A stretch of DNA of 35,420 nt from an uncultured Alphaproteobacteria bacterium (GTDB taxonomy: Bacteria; Pseudomonadota; Alphaproteobacteria; Rhodobacterales; Rhodobacteraceae). Where the stretch lies: assembly GCA_913031285.1 (NCBI GenBank), contig CAJWEI010000036.1:1-35420 (forward strand), given 5' to 3'. A model generated the notes under the pieces. That model saw only the letters and a program-made list of their open reading frames with translations, searched no databases and was not told where the DNA came from. The translations under genes were made by a program, and so were the position numbers. This document shows, in pieces, positions 24,122-33,063 of this stretch. How positions within the stretch are numbered: position 1 is the stretch's first letter; each line of letters starts with the position of its first letter.

Positions 24122-25708
24122 TTAGATATTTCCCATAATTCGTTTACGGATATTTTCGTTTAGCATTGCCGATAAGACTATAACGCCACCAAGAAATACT
24201 CGATAAAATGAACCATCAATCCCAGGTATGTAGAAGAATGCCTCTTTTGCTAGTCCAAAGATAAAAGCTCCTACTATAATACCCAATATAGTTCCAAAGC
24301 CACCAGTCATAACTATGCCTCCAATAACGGCGGCTGCAATCGCTTCAAGTTCCTTTAGATTACCTTTGGCTGCATCTGCGGTGTTTACTTCAAATACCTG
24401 GCAGGCCGCAAATACTGTTGCGCAGAAGGCGGAAAAGACAAAGAGTGAAATTTTCACCTTATTTGTTGGAACTCCGTTAGCTTGTGCGGCGCTGAGATTG
24501 CCACCTGTAGAGTATATCCAGTTACCTGCTTGTGTGCGGCTGAGTACAATGTAGCATATTATTGATAATAAAACCCAGATCATGACGCACGAATAAAGGC
24601 CTGGTGCGAATTGATTTCCAAAATTATTTACATTCCAATCTATAGGAAAATAGAGCCAGTCAAAAACTGGTTCTAGTATATCCCCACCAAAGAAATTGGC
24701 CACTTGATTCACAGAAGGTAGGGTGTCTAAATATGCTTTTGCAATGTCTACCTCTGTAACATCTTTTGGTGGGACTGGATTAATTTTAAAATTCGCAATT
24801 TTGTCTTTTATAGCATTGATCATATACTCATTTTTAGAGTTTATAGCATTTTCCAAGGCGTTTTCGAGAGGCTTAACGCCCTTTGCCTCCATTATGCCTG
24901 TCTTGGCATCGGCCACTCTTTGAGCGGTATATTCTAATCGTTCAGTAATTTTTGCCACTAAGTCTGCAGGCAAACTTTTTGCAAGATCAGAGAGCTCCGT
25001 TTCTGGAAGCATTTTTGCTGCTTGCCGTTCAATTTCACCATGACCTGGCAGATTTATTATATTCTTTATATCGGGAATTTCGGTAACTGTAGTGGATCCA
25101 GCTGACTGATTTGGTTTTTTATTAAAGGCTCTGAGTGTTACTTCTGTAAGCCCTCTGAGAAAGAAAAGTCCCCCCAGAGTAACAATGAACGAGGGGAGCC
25201 CCGTTTTGACCACAATAAACCCCTGAAGCCAACCAAAAGTTAGGGTAAAACAGAGGGTTATAAATATGGCAGTGATTGGAGTGACTGGCTCCAAGCTTAT
25301 GAGAGTAAAAAATTCTAAATGAATACCACCGTCGAACGAAATGTAGGGTATCAAAATTGCAAAACCCCATCTCAGTGTCATCGCCATGCACGCTCCTGCA
25401 AACCCGATCATAGAACCTATTGATAGGTCAAACTCTCCCGCTATGATCAGCAATCCTGCACCAAGCGAAATAATACCAAGCTGCGAAATTACTCTAAGGT
25501 TGTTACGGATGCCTAAAGCATTAAAACCTTCTCCGGCGAATGGGTTCCAAGTGTCTTCTGCTGCTGGAATTGAAAAGTATCCAAGCATGCCAAATAGTAG
25601 CAACATAACTCCTATTGGACCAATTTCTGGCCTAGAAAATATGGCGGCAAAAGGCTTTTTGGTGGCATGGCGATCAGATTCTTGTCTTACTTCAGCGGCG
25701 GAGTTCAT
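24122..25708 (-). CDS. Sugar ABC transporter permease (CUT2) with large soluble insertion
   Basis: 528-residue permease, against ~320-360 for RbsC/FrcC. The N-terminal part (30-195) has normal segments including IAGEFDLSIGSMIGFAGA and TGLPSFIVTLGGLFFLRGL. After RG at 185-186 there is a polar stretch of roughly residues 195-365 with alternating charged helices (for example LADLVAKITERLEYTAQRVADAK, written here only as a description of helix character), lacking membrane segments. The family's later segments then resume, with QAGNWIYSTGGNLSAAQANG (394-413) and GGFGTILGIIVGAF. The insertion falls in what should be the periplasmic loop, where it might contact the binding protein. Starts with AGGGA before the ATG. 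The reading frame is uninterrupted and shows no sign of fusion to another gene. Confidence 0.9.
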   Translation of the reverse strand: MNSAAEVRQESDRHATKKPFAAIFSRPEIGPIGVMLLLFGMLGYFSIPAAEDTWNPFAGEGFNALGIRNNLRVISQLGIISLGAGLLIIAGEFDLSIGSMIGFAGACMAMTLRWGFAILIPYISFDGGIHLEFFTLISLEPVTPITAIFITLCFTLTFGWLQGFIVVKTGLPSFIVTLGGLFFLRGLTEVTLRAFNKKPNQSAGSTTVTEIPDIKNIINLPGHGEIERQAAKMLPETELSDLAKSLPADLVAKITERLEYTAQRVADAKTGIMEAKGVKPLENALENAINSKNEYMINAIKDKIANFKINPVPPKDVTEVDIAKAYLDTLPSVNQVANFFGGDILEPVFDWLYFPIDWNVNNFGNQFAPGLYSCVMIWVLLSIICYIVLSRTQAGNWIYSTGGNLSAAQANGVPTNKVKISLFVFSAFCATVFAACQVFEVNTADAAKGNLKELEAIAAAVIGGIVMTGGFGTILGIIVGAFIFGLAKEAFFYIPGIDGSFYRVFLGGVIVLSAMLNENIRKRIMGNI

Positions 25709-25756
25709 GACATTCCCTAAAAAAAGGATAGCAATTAGCTACCCGAGGCTTTCAGA

Positions 25757-25783
25757 AAGTGGATGGCATTATGCCATCCACTT
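25757..25783 (-). repeat. Perfect 13-bp inverted repeat between binding-protein and permease genes
   Basis: AAGTGGATGGCAT (25757-25769) and its exact reverse complement (25771-25783) with one base between fold into a long hairpin just downstream of the binding-protein stop. On the transcribed (minus) strand no clean T run follows, so it more likely stabilises the upstream mRNA end or attenuates than terminates outright, as expected where a binding protein is made in excess. Confidence 0.75.
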
Positions 25784-25796
25784 AATTTTTAAAATT

Positions 25797-26714
25797 TTAT
25801 CTGTCTACGCCTGCGAGTGCGGCCACAGAAGAAGCATTCGATTTGTCAACAAAACCTGGTCCTGATGGAATATTTGAACCTGGAAGAAGGCCAGCACCAT
25901 TATTGTATAGGTGAAGAACGATTATTGGCATGTAGCCTTGCAAGCGTTGCTGTTGATCAATTGTAAACTGAACCTTGCCGGCATTGATCATGTCCATAAC
26001 AGGAGGGCTGAGGTCAAAGCATGAATGGTGTACAGTCATACCCAGTTCGTCAATTGCCTGCTGAACGCCAACACAGGTGTGTGGCCCAACTGACAATACA
26101 GAGTCGATGTCAGGATTTGCCTGCAGCGCAGCAGCAGCACGAGTAGGGATAATTGCCGGATCGCCGGTTGTCATAACTGTGTTAGCAAGCGAAACAGACT
26201 CACCGTAACCGTTACATCTGTCATTCAAGGCAGTATTGTACTGCTCATGCATCATGCAGATTGCGCTTGTTGCACCTTCTGCTTTAGCGCGTGCACCAGC
26301 AGACTGTCCCGCGAGATACTCAGGCTGTCCAACGTGCATCAGTGCGCCCACGTCCTTTGAGCTTTCTAAACCTGAATTCATTGTAATAACCGGAACGCCA
26401 GATGCTACTGCATCTTTAATAGCTTGACCTAGCGCATCGGGATCAGGCAAAGAAATTACCATTCCATCTGGCTGTGTTGCCGCAGCCGCAGCTATCGACT
26501 TTGCCATATCTGCCATGTCCGCTGACGGGTTGTACACATATTCAAAATCTGCACCAATGTGGCGTGCTGCGTCTTCACCACCTTTTTGAACTACTGGCCA
26601 GAATGGATCTGTTCCTTCGCCATGTGTGACCATGACATAGCGTTCGGCAGATGCAGTGCCTGCCATCATTGCTATCGCTGACAGTGCCATAACTAATTTG
26701 TTCGTAACTTTCAT
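25797..26714 (-). CDS. Sugar ABC transporter substrate-binding protein (Peripla_BP_4, inositol/sugar type)
   Basis: 305-residue periplasmic binding protein. A signal peptide (MKVTNKLVMALSAIAMMAG..TASA, cleavage before ERYVMVTHG) precedes a mature region with the opening GEGTDPFWPVVQKGGEDAARHIGADFEYV typical of ribose/inositol-class proteins (Peripla_BP_4). Later, VISLPDPDALGQAIKDAVASGVPVITMNS is the family's hinge block. Start ATG 26714 has GGGAG six bases away; the longer upstream frame has no support. It heads the importer operon and is divergent from the LacI-type regulator, with an operator palindrome between them. Proximity to iol genes suggests inositol or a related polyol as ligand. 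Confidence 0.92.
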   Translation of the reverse strand: MKVTNKLVMALSAIAMMAGTASAERYVMVTHGEGTDPFWPVVQKGGEDAARHIGADFEYVYNPSADMADMAKSIAAAAATQPDGMVISLPDPDALGQAIKDAVASGVPVITMNSGLESSKDVGALMHVGQPEYLAGQSAGARAKAEGATSAICMMHEQYNTALNDRCNGYGESVSLANTVMTTGDPAIIPTRAAAALQANPDIDSVLSVGPHTCVGVQQAIDELGMTVHHSCFDLSPPVMDMINAGKVQFTIDQQQRLQGYMPIIVLHLYNNGAGLLPGSNIPSGPGFVDKSNASSVAALAGVDR

Positions 26715-26836
26715 AAATATTCTCCCATGATTCGCCATCTCAGACAGCGTTACGGCTTCTACACCAATTGTTGATGCTTCGTCCATTTAGAACTTAGAAA
26801 AAGTCCTAGTGCGCAAAGAAACACAAATTTTCTACT

Positions 26837-26854
26837 TTTGCAACCGGTTGCAAA
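26837..26854. promoter_or_regulatory. LacI-type operator, perfect 18-bp palindrome
   Basis: TTTGCAACCGGTTGCAAA is perfectly symmetric about 26845/26846, with the central CCGG-type core usual for LacI/GalR proteins. It lies between the binding-protein gene and the regulator gene, about 120 bases from the former's start and 70 from the latter's, and the same core recurs at 30118-30133. Confidence 0.88.
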
Positions 26855-26923
26855 GCCGATTTATTTTGTACATAATCTCTAAAGTTAGAGCGCTTAAAAT
26901 AAATTTCAGAAAGATCTTCAATT

Positions 26924-27925
26924 ATGACCGTTACGTTAGATGACGTGGCAAGGAGAGCAGGCGTATCTCGGTCTGCTGTATCTCGTACCTTCACGCCAGG
27001 TGCGTCTGTATCTGCGACCATGCGCACCAAAGTCGAAAATGCAGCGGATTATCTGGGCTATAGCCCAAACTTCCTTGCACGCAGTTTGACGACGCGGTCA
27101 ACTAAGCTTATCGGCCTTGTCTCTAACAACTTTCATAATCCAATTTTTTTGGAAGTTTTTGATCAATTTACGCGAGGTCTTCAGGATCGCGGTTTACGGC
27201 CATTACTGGTCAACTTAACCAACGAAAAAGAAGCCTCTGCTTCCGTCCGGATGCTGAAGCAATATTCTGTGGATGGTGTCATTGTCGCTTCGTCGACATT
27301 ACCTCCCGGATTTTCTAAAGCTTTCCGCGATGCGGGTTTACCGGTGGTCAATAGCTTTGGACGCTATGAGGTGATGCCTGAAGTCCATGTACTGGGCATC
27401 GACGATATCGCCTGTGGAAGACTTGCGGCCGGGGAGTTAATTGCCCGGGGATATAAGAAGGTTGCGTTTATGGGCGGCCCCTTTGACGCAACATCGACAC
27501 AATACCGTCTAAGCGGGTTTGAAAAAGAATTGCAATTATATTCTGATGTAGAGTGCTCGCACAGTTTCGCCGAAGCTTACTCATATCAAGCCGGGCGTAT
27601 AGAAATGGCGCGTCTTTTAGAGGCTGGAACCAATGCGGATGCTTATTTTTGCGGTGATGATGTGTTGTCGGTTGGTGCGCTAAGTGCAATCGCAGACAAA
27701 GGCCTGCATGTTCCTGAAGATATTGGAGTGATCGGTGTTAATGATATGGAAATGGCGGGATGGCACAATATCAATCTGACAACAATTCACCAACCGTTCG
27801 CAGAAATAATCCAATGCTCGATCAATCTTATAGTCGGATTGCTCGCTGATCCTAATAAGGTACCTGAAGCCACCTTGTTTCCTTGCACCCTTATAGAACG
27901 GGGAACATTGAGGCCCCGTCTTTGA
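26924..27925 (+). CDS. LacI-family transcriptional regulator of the inositol/sugar locus
   Basis: 333-residue regulator: N-terminal HTH TLDDVARRAGVSRSAVSRTF (residues 4-23) with hinge helix around FLARSLTTR, and a Peripla_BP_3-type ligand domain from about residue 62 (KLIGLVSNNFHNPIFLE) with GVIGVNDMEMAGW near the C-terminus. It is divergent from the importer operon and its stop lies 2 bases from the stop of the dehydrogenase operon. A palindrome of LacI style precedes both importer and iolD, so it is the probable repressor of both. The ligand is presumably inositol or an inositol metabolite. The start has no strong ribosome site, but the HTH requires this N-terminus. Confidence 0.92.
   Translation: MTVTLDDVARRAGVSRSAVSRTFTPGASVSATMRTKVENAADYLGYSPNFLARSLTTRSTKLIGLVSNNFHNPIFLEVFDQFTRGLQDRGLRPLLVNLTNEKEASASVRMLKQYSVDGVIVASSTLPPGFSKAFRDAGLPVVNSFGRYEVMPEVHVLGIDDIACGRLAAGELIARGYKKVAFMGGPFDATSTQYRLSGFEKELQLYSDVECSHSFAEAYSYQAGRIEMARLLEAGTNADAYFCGDDVLSVGALSAIADKGLHVPEDIGVIGVNDMEMAGWHNINLTTIHQPFAEIIQCSINLIVGLLADPNKVPEATLFPCTLIERGTLRPRL
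27898..27919 (+). terminator. Weak hairpin at 3' end of the LacI-type gene
   Basis: ACGGGG (27898-27903) pairs with CCCCGT (27914-27919) over a 10-base loop, just inside the regulator's last codons, followed by CTTTGAATTT. It lies at a convergent gene end, but the stem is short and the T run broken. Confidence 0.3.
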
Positions 27926-27927
27926 AT

Positions 27928-29085
27928 TTACTGAAACATAGGTGGGCGCGCATCAACCCAACGGCCGTTTTTTGCGCCCGAGTCGGCTACGGCATAAACT
28001 GCTGACACTGAACGCAGGCCATCTTTTGCTGTGGGAACCATATTTGCGGCCAGATCTCTGGACCGACCCTCTTTTTGTGCCACGATTTCTTCAGCCAAAT
28101 CTTTGTAAATATTGGCAAAAGCCAAAGGCATGCCCTCAGCATGTCCGATTGTTACCCGCGTGCTGCGATCTGCTTCAGGTGATAGACCCGCTTCACCGCG
28201 CTCGATTGTTTGAAGTCGGCCATTAAGTGGCATCCAGTAGAGTTGGTTTGGTTGCTCTTGTGACCAGTTTAAACCACCTTTTTCACCAAAAACCTGTAGC
28301 GTCAATCCGTGTTGGCGGCCGAGCGCGATTGAAGATGTCCAAAGCCGTCCAACAGTTCCCTTATCCATGCGAAAATTTACCATTGCATCATCTTCAAGCG
28401 TGCGCACCGGAATACATGAAACTGTGTCAGCGGATAGGGTGGTTACTTCTTGGCCCGTCACGAAGGAGGCCATGTGCATTGCATGTATCCCGCAGTCTGC
28501 AAATTGGGCAGAAACGCCAATTTGATTAGGGTCATAGCGCCAACGCACGCGTGGATTATCTGCATCTGCTGCATCGGCATGATGGCCATGGGCAAATTCC
28601 GCTTTCACTAAGCGAACCTTGCCTAGATCTCCTCGAGCGACCATCGCCCTCATGTGTCGTACCAAGGAATAGCCGGAATATCCATAATTTACGGCGCAAA
28701 TTTGTCCTGTATCTTCACTTATTCGAACGATATCTTCGGCTTCTTGGACCGTCATTGTCATCGGCTTTTCACACAGGACGTGAAACCCGGCCTCAAGGAA
28801 GGATTTTGTAATTTCAAAATGTGTTGAGTTCGGTGTTGCGACTGTGACTAAATCAATCTGATCTTTGCGACTTTTTTCCCCATCAAGCATTTCTTGCCAG
28901 TCACCATAGGCGCGATCTTTCTGCAGCCCCAGTCTTTGACCGTAGTCTCGCCCTTCTTTTGGTCGGTGATCCAATGCACCAGCCGTAAATTCAAACAAAG
29001 CGTCCATCCCTGCACCTAATCTGTGTGCTGGGCCTATTTGGCTACCTTCGCCGCCTCCAATGAGGCCCCATTTTAACTTTTCCAT
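27928..29085 (-). CDS. Gfo/Idh/MocA dehydrogenase, probable inositol-type dehydrogenase
   Basis: 385-residue dehydrogenase. Rossmann motif GLIGGGEGSQIG at residues 7-18, EKP at 106-108 (Lys107), and Asp197/His201 in DCGIH form the usual catalytic set. The longer form with an insertion near GHHADAADADNPRVRWRYD resembles IolG/IolX-type and related sugar/inositol dehydrogenases but is not classical IolG (~340), so it could oxidise myo-, scyllo- or another inositol isomer. The start is supported by GAGGAG eight bases upstream, inside the end of the preceding gene, showing coupling with it. It is last in a minus-strand pair and convergent with the regulator. Confidence 0.88.
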   Translation of the reverse strand: MEKLKWGLIGGGEGSQIGPAHRLGAGMDALFEFTAGALDHRPKEGRDYGQRLGLQKDRAYGDWQEMLDGEKSRKDQIDLVTVATPNSTHFEITKSFLEAGFHVLCEKPMTMTVQEAEDIVRISEDTGQICAVNYGYSGYSLVRHMRAMVARGDLGKVRLVKAEFAHGHHADAADADNPRVRWRYDPNQIGVSAQFADCGIHAMHMASFVTGQEVTTLSADTVSCIPVRTLEDDAMVNFRMDKGTVGRLWTSSIALGRQHGLTLQVFGEKGGLNWSQEQPNQLYWMPLNGRLQTIERGEAGLSPEADRSTRVTIGHAEGMPLAFANIYKDLAEEIVAQKEGRSRDLAANMVPTAKDGLRSVSAVYAVADSGAKNGRWVDARPPMFQ

Positions 29086-29090
29086 CGTCT

Positions 29091-29990
29091 TTACTCCTCG
29101 GAAAACCCAATTGATTGCAGATAGGATCTATTTGCTTTTGCGTCATCAAGAGGGCTTATGTCCATTGTCGGATCACAATCTTGCTCAATTGTGCACCAGC
29201 CTTTAAAATCAACATCCAACAAAATTTGTCTGACAGCCGCAAAGTCGACATCGCCTTCGCCCAGGTTGCAAAAAATACCTTTACCACAAGCGTCATAAAA
29301 TCCAGTGCGTTTTTTGATCACATCGGCTTTAACTGTAGGATTGATGTCCTTAAAGTGCATATATGATATACGGTCGATATGTCGTTTCATGAATGCAACA
29401 GGATCAAAGCCAGCAAAAGAGTGATGCCCAGTATCAAAGCAGATCTTCAAAATGTTTGAGTCAATTTCTTCCATTAAGCGTTCCAGCTCGGGCTCAAAAT
29501 CAATAAAGCCTGCTGCATGGGCATGCATCCCAACTGTTAAACCATACTCTTCAGCGCCAATCTGAGCTGCAGTCTTGAGGCGATCCCGAAAGCTATCCCA
29601 TTCCTGCTGATCCATTTGTTCTGCTTCCGAGACGCGCCCTGCTGTCGGAGCACGGCGAGGTGAAATAGAATCGATAAGAACCAAATGCTTCGCTCCTTGG
29701 GCCGTTAATGCCTTACAAGTGCGTTGAACAGCACCTTGGACTTCTCGCCATTCACTCGGATCATGAAACGGTCGAAAAACTACGCCACCGATTAAGGTGA
29801 GATCATATTGTTCAAGTGCTGGGCCTAGGATTTGTGGATCTTCTGGCATAAACCCGATTGGACCAAGCTCGATACCGCGATAGCCGGCGGTCGCACATTC
29901 TGCCAAGACGGTCTGCCAAGTTGGGTTTCGGGCGTCCTGAGCAAACTCAACGCCCCAAGAACAGGGGGCATTACCAATTTGAATAGTCAT
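29091..29990 (-). CDS. iolE: Xylose-isomerase-like TIM-barrel protein, probable inosose dehydratase/isomerase
   Basis: 299-residue AP-endonuclease-2/sugar-phosphate-isomerase fold. It opens with IQIGNAPCSWGVEFAQ, a signature of the inositol-cluster branch of these enzymes, and has ELGPIGFMP, the metal-site region CFDTGHHSFAG, SYMHFKDINPTV and the C-terminal IEQD metal ligand. In the inositol pathway such enzymes dehydrate 2-keto-myo-inositol (IolE) or isomerise inososes (IolI); they share this fold and sequence alone does not separate them well. ATG 29990 is chosen since the product matches the family from residue 1, with AAGGGA upstream. It heads a minus-strand pair with the Gfo-type dehydrogenase. 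I use iolE as the best single guess. Confidence 0.82.
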   Translation of the reverse strand: MTIQIGNAPCSWGVEFAQDARNPTWQTVLAECATAGYRGIELGPIGFMPEDPQILGPALEQYDLTLIGGVVFRPFHDPSEWREVQGAVQRTCKALTAQGAKHLVLIDSISPRRAPTAGRVSEAEQMDQQEWDSFRDRLKTAAQIGAEEYGLTVGMHAHAAGFIDFEPELERLMEEIDSNILKICFDTGHHSFAGFDPVAFMKRHIDRISYMHFKDINPTVKADVIKKRTGFYDACGKGIFCNLGEGDVDFAAVRQILLDVDFKGWCTIEQDCDPTMDISPLDDAKANRSYLQSIGFSEE

Positions 29991-30117
29991 TATGAAAAAT
30001 CCCTTTTTAAGCGAAGCAACCAGCACGTAGGATTATGGAATGGAAATCGCAATCCCAGTTTAAAAGAGCGCAAAGAATTTAGCGCGTGAGCCCTCCCCAA
30101 AGGTATTTCAAATTCGG

Positions 30118-30133
30118 TTGCAACCGGTTGCAA
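30118..30133. promoter_or_regulatory. Second LacI-type operator, perfect 16-bp palindrome
   Basis: TTGCAACCGGTTGCAA is identical to the core of the palindrome at 26837-26854 and lies between the iolE-like gene and iolD (starts 128 and 68 bases away). Beyond the palindrome both sites continue with AAGTAG on the side facing iolD here and the importer genes there, so operator and flank are shared in the same orientation to transcription. Confidence 0.88.
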
Positions 30134-30200
30134 AAGTAGTATCGTTAGAATCGGAATAGCGCAAGCTTCAAAAGCTGACCCTTCAGAAAAGGATGCCTCA

Positions 30201-32069
30201 ATGCAGAGCGAAAGATTGGTCCGCCTTACAACCGCCCAGGCCATCGTAAAGTATCTGGAAAATCAATTTATCGAAATTGATGGACAGGAATTGCGGCTAT
30301 GTGGAGGAGGATTTGGCATTTTTGGTCATGGAAATGTGACCTGCCTTGGCGAGGCTCTTTATAATTCAAAAGACGAGTTACCTCTTTATCGGGGACAGAA
30401 TGAACAGAGCATGGGCTTTGCAGCGGCGGCCTATTCCAAACAATGGGTGCGCAAACGTTTTATGTTCTGTACAGCCAGTGCCGGACCTGGAACATCAAAT
30501 TTACTGACCTCCGCAGCATTGGCTCATGCCAATCGCTTGCCGCTATTGCTTTTGTGTGGAGATACTTATCTCACGCGCTTGCCTGATCCTGTTTTGCAGC
30601 AGGTTGAGCATTTTAATAACCCCAGTTTGGGTCTAAATGATGCGTTTAAAACGGTCACTCGGTTTTGGGATCGAATTACCCATCCTGCGCAAGTTATCCA
30701 ATCCTTACCGCAATCAATCTCTACAATGCTTGATCCTGCAGACTGCGGTCCGGCCTTTATTGGTCTTCCACAGGATGTACAGGGTTGGAGCTATGATTAT
30801 CCAGAAAAGCTTTTTGAGAAAAAAGTGCATCGGATTCGGTGCAGTTCGCCCGATAACGAAGATATTAGAGACGCCGCAGAGGTTTTAAAAAAAGCTAAGC
30901 GTCCTATGATTATTGCTGGTGGTGGGGTTCAATACAGCGGTGCCGTCAAAGCATTAACAGAATTAGCAGAGGCGTATGAAATTCCAGTCGTAGAAACTAT
31001 TGCTGGAAGAGCCAATATGCTGGCGACGCATCCACTTAATATTGGGCCAATAGGCGTCACTGGATCAAACAGCGCAAACAATATTGCTAAAAAGGCTGAT
31101 GTCATTTTGGCAATTGGCACACGCCTCCAAGACTTCACCACAGGTTCATGGACAGCGTTTGCGCACGATGCAAAGTTTATATCGATCAATGCCGCGCGTT
31201 TTGACGCGCATAAGCATTTATCTTTGCCAGTAGTAGCCGACGCAAAGGTCGCCATAAATAGTCTTCACAAAGCGTTGGATGGGTTCAAGACTGCGTCAAA
31301 CTGGACCTTAAATGCCAAAAAAGAGCGACGAGCATGGGATGATTATGTCGCGTTAAATGTGTCACTACACAATGGCCCTAATTCCTATGCTCAGATTATT
31401 GGAGTTGTTAACGAACTCTGCGACCCGCAGGATCGTATTGTTGCAGCCGCTGGTGGTTTGCCCGCAGAAGTCACTGCCAACTGGCGTACGTTGGGCATCG
31501 GGACAGTGGATATTGAATTTGGATTTTCTTGCATGGGTTATGAAATTGCAGGCGGGTGGGGTGCTCGTATTGCCCAGTCCGAGCGCGACCCAGACAGTGA
31601 TACGATTGTGATGGTTGGAGATGGCTCTTATTTGCTCTTGAACTCAGATATTTATTCCTCCGTTTTGAGCCGCAAAAAGCTTATTATAGTTGTGCTTGAT
31701 AATGGGGGATTTGCCGTTATCAATAAATTGCAAAATAACACTGGGAACGAAAGCTTCAACAATTTGATCGCAGATTGTCCGACAGTTCATGAACCTTTCG
31801 CAGTTGATTTCCAGAGCCATGCTGCATCAATGGGGGCCAATGCGGAAACAGTACAAAACCCTGTGGAATTTGCCAAAGCCTTCGAACGCGCGAAACAGAG
31901 CGCCAAAACCAGTGTAATTTGCATGCAGGTGGATCCGTATGACGGTTGGACAGACGAGGGCCATACTTGGTGGGAAGTAGGGACACCTGAGGTGAGTTGC
32001 AGCGAAAAGGTAATTACCGCACATGTAGAACAAGAAGCAGGGCGTAGCAGACAAAGAAAGGGTATCTGA
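30201..32069 (+). CDS. iolD: 3D-(3,5/4)-trihydroxycyclohexane-1,2-dione acylhydrolase
   Basis: 622-residue thiamine-diphosphate enzyme that opens the cyclohexane-dione ring in inositol breakdown, giving 5-deoxy-glucuronate. N-terminal PYR-type domain has GGGFGIFGHGNVTCLGEAL and the cofactor-activating Glu68 in YRGQNEQSMGFA; a central domain has IAGGGVQYSGA; the C-terminal PP domain has the ThDP motif VGDGSYLLLNSDIYSSVL.. VLDNGG (about 472-502). Length and blocks match IolD. AAAGGA precedes the ATG. The stop shares one base with iolC, so the two are coupled. It is the first gene of the plus-strand catabolic operon under the shared palindrome. Confidence 0.94.
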   Translation: MQSERLVRLTTAQAIVKYLENQFIEIDGQELRLCGGGFGIFGHGNVTCLGEALYNSKDELPLYRGQNEQSMGFAAAAYSKQWVRKRFMFCTASAGPGTSNLLTSAALAHANRLPLLLLCGDTYLTRLPDPVLQQVEHFNNPSLGLNDAFKTVTRFWDRITHPAQVIQSLPQSISTMLDPADCGPAFIGLPQDVQGWSYDYPEKLFEKKVHRIRCSSPDNEDIRDAAEVLKKAKRPMIIAGGGVQYSGAVKALTELAEAYEIPVVETIAGRANMLATHPLNIGPIGVTGSNSANNIAKKADVILAIGTRLQDFTTGSWTAFAHDAKFISINAARFDAHKHLSLPVVADAKVAINSLHKALDGFKTASNWTLNAKKERRAWDDYVALNVSLHNGPNSYAQIIGVVNELCDPQDRIVAAAGGLPAEVTANWRTLGIGTVDIEFGFSCMGYEIAGGWGARIAQSERDPDSDTIVMVGDGSYLLLNSDIYSSVLSRKKLIIVVLDNGGFAVINKLQNNTGNESFNNLIADCPTVHEPFAVDFQSHAASMGANAETVQNPVEFAKAFERAKQSAKTSVICMQVDPYDGWTDEGHTWWEVGTPEVSCSEKVITAHVEQEAGRSRQRKGI

Positions 32070-33049
32070 TGGCATCATTAGATCGTCTCTCAGGTAAAAA
32101 TTTTTTAATTATCGGCCGCGCAGGTATGGATTTTTATCCAGACCCTCCCGGGACTAAGACGGAGGAAGCGACCCACTTTTTTGCTGCTCTTGGTGGATCA
32201 TCGGCCAATATTGGCGTTGCGCTGAGTAAACATGGTGCGCGCGCTTCGCTTGTAACTTGCGTCTCTGATGATGCAATCGGCCACTACTGCCTGAACCAAC
32301 TTGATCGTTATGAGGTTGATCGAAAGTTTGTGCGCATTGTGGGTGGCGAGGCGCGTAATTCTCTAGCAATCGTGGAAAGCCGCATCGAAGATCATCAATC
32401 TGTAATTTACCGCAATCGTGCGGCTGATTTTGAAATGACATCAGATGATGTTCAGGATTTAGCGTATAAACGCTATAGCGCTTTGATTACCACTGGAACA
32501 GTTTTTGCGGCGGAGCCCTCCAGAAGTGCTGCTTTTTATGCCTTTGACTTGGCTAAAAAAGCTGGCTTGCCATTGATTTTTGATGTGGATTACCGTCCAT
32601 ATAGCTGGTCGAGTGCTGAGGTTGCGTCTGAGACCTACTCTCGCGCTGCTGAATATTGTGACATAATTGTAGGCAATGATGTCGAATTTGGATTTATGGC
32701 TGGGGATTATGAACAGGGTCTAAAAAAGGCAAAAGATCTTGCGAACACTACTGCAAAAATTGTGGTTTATAAAATGGGTGAATTTGGTGCAATTACCTTT
32801 ACAGCTGACAGTGAAATTCGCACAGGTATTTATCCAGCCAAAGCGCTAAAGCCTACTGGAGCCGGTGATAGCTTTATGGGTGGCTTTGTCGCCGGCCTGG
32901 CAGATGGTCGCCCGCTGGAAGAGGCCGTTTTGCGCGGTTCTGCTTGTGCCTCCATGGTCGTGGCGCGCGTTGGCTGTGCCCCTGCGATGCCCACTACCCT
33001 TGAATTAGATAATTTTTTGCGTGGTCACGCTGGCCCAACGGAAGTATGA
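32069..33049 (+). CDS. iolC: 5-dehydro-2-deoxygluconokinase (PfkB family)
   Basis: 326-residue sugar kinase that phosphorylates 5-dehydro-2-deoxy-gluconate in the inositol pathway. The start NFLIIGRAGMDFYPD, then FFAALGGSSANIGVALSKHG (PfkB signature 1), and PTGAGDSFMGGF (262-273, with catalytic Asp267) are characteristic. Some bacteria fuse this kinase to an aldolase-like DUF2090 domain; here it ends at the kinase, so the separate class II aldolase at 33903 is needed for the next step. It overlaps iolD by one base (TGATG). Confident. Confidence 0.94.
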   Translation: MASLDRLSGKNFLIIGRAGMDFYPDPPGTKTEEATHFFAALGGSSANIGVALSKHGARASLVTCVSDDAIGHYCLNQLDRYEVDRKFVRIVGGEARNSLAIVESRIEDHQSVIYRNRAADFEMTSDDVQDLAYKRYSALITTGTVFAAEPSRSAAFYAFDLAKKAGLPLIFDVDYRPYSWSSAEVASETYSRAAEYCDIIVGNDVEFGFMAGDYEQGLKKAKDLANTTAKIVVYKMGEFGAITFTADSEIRTGIYPAKALKPTGAGDSFMGGFVAGLADGRPLEEAVLRGSACASMVVARVGCAPAMPTTLELDNFLRGHAGPTEV

Positions 33050-33063
33050 AATAGGAAATTAAC

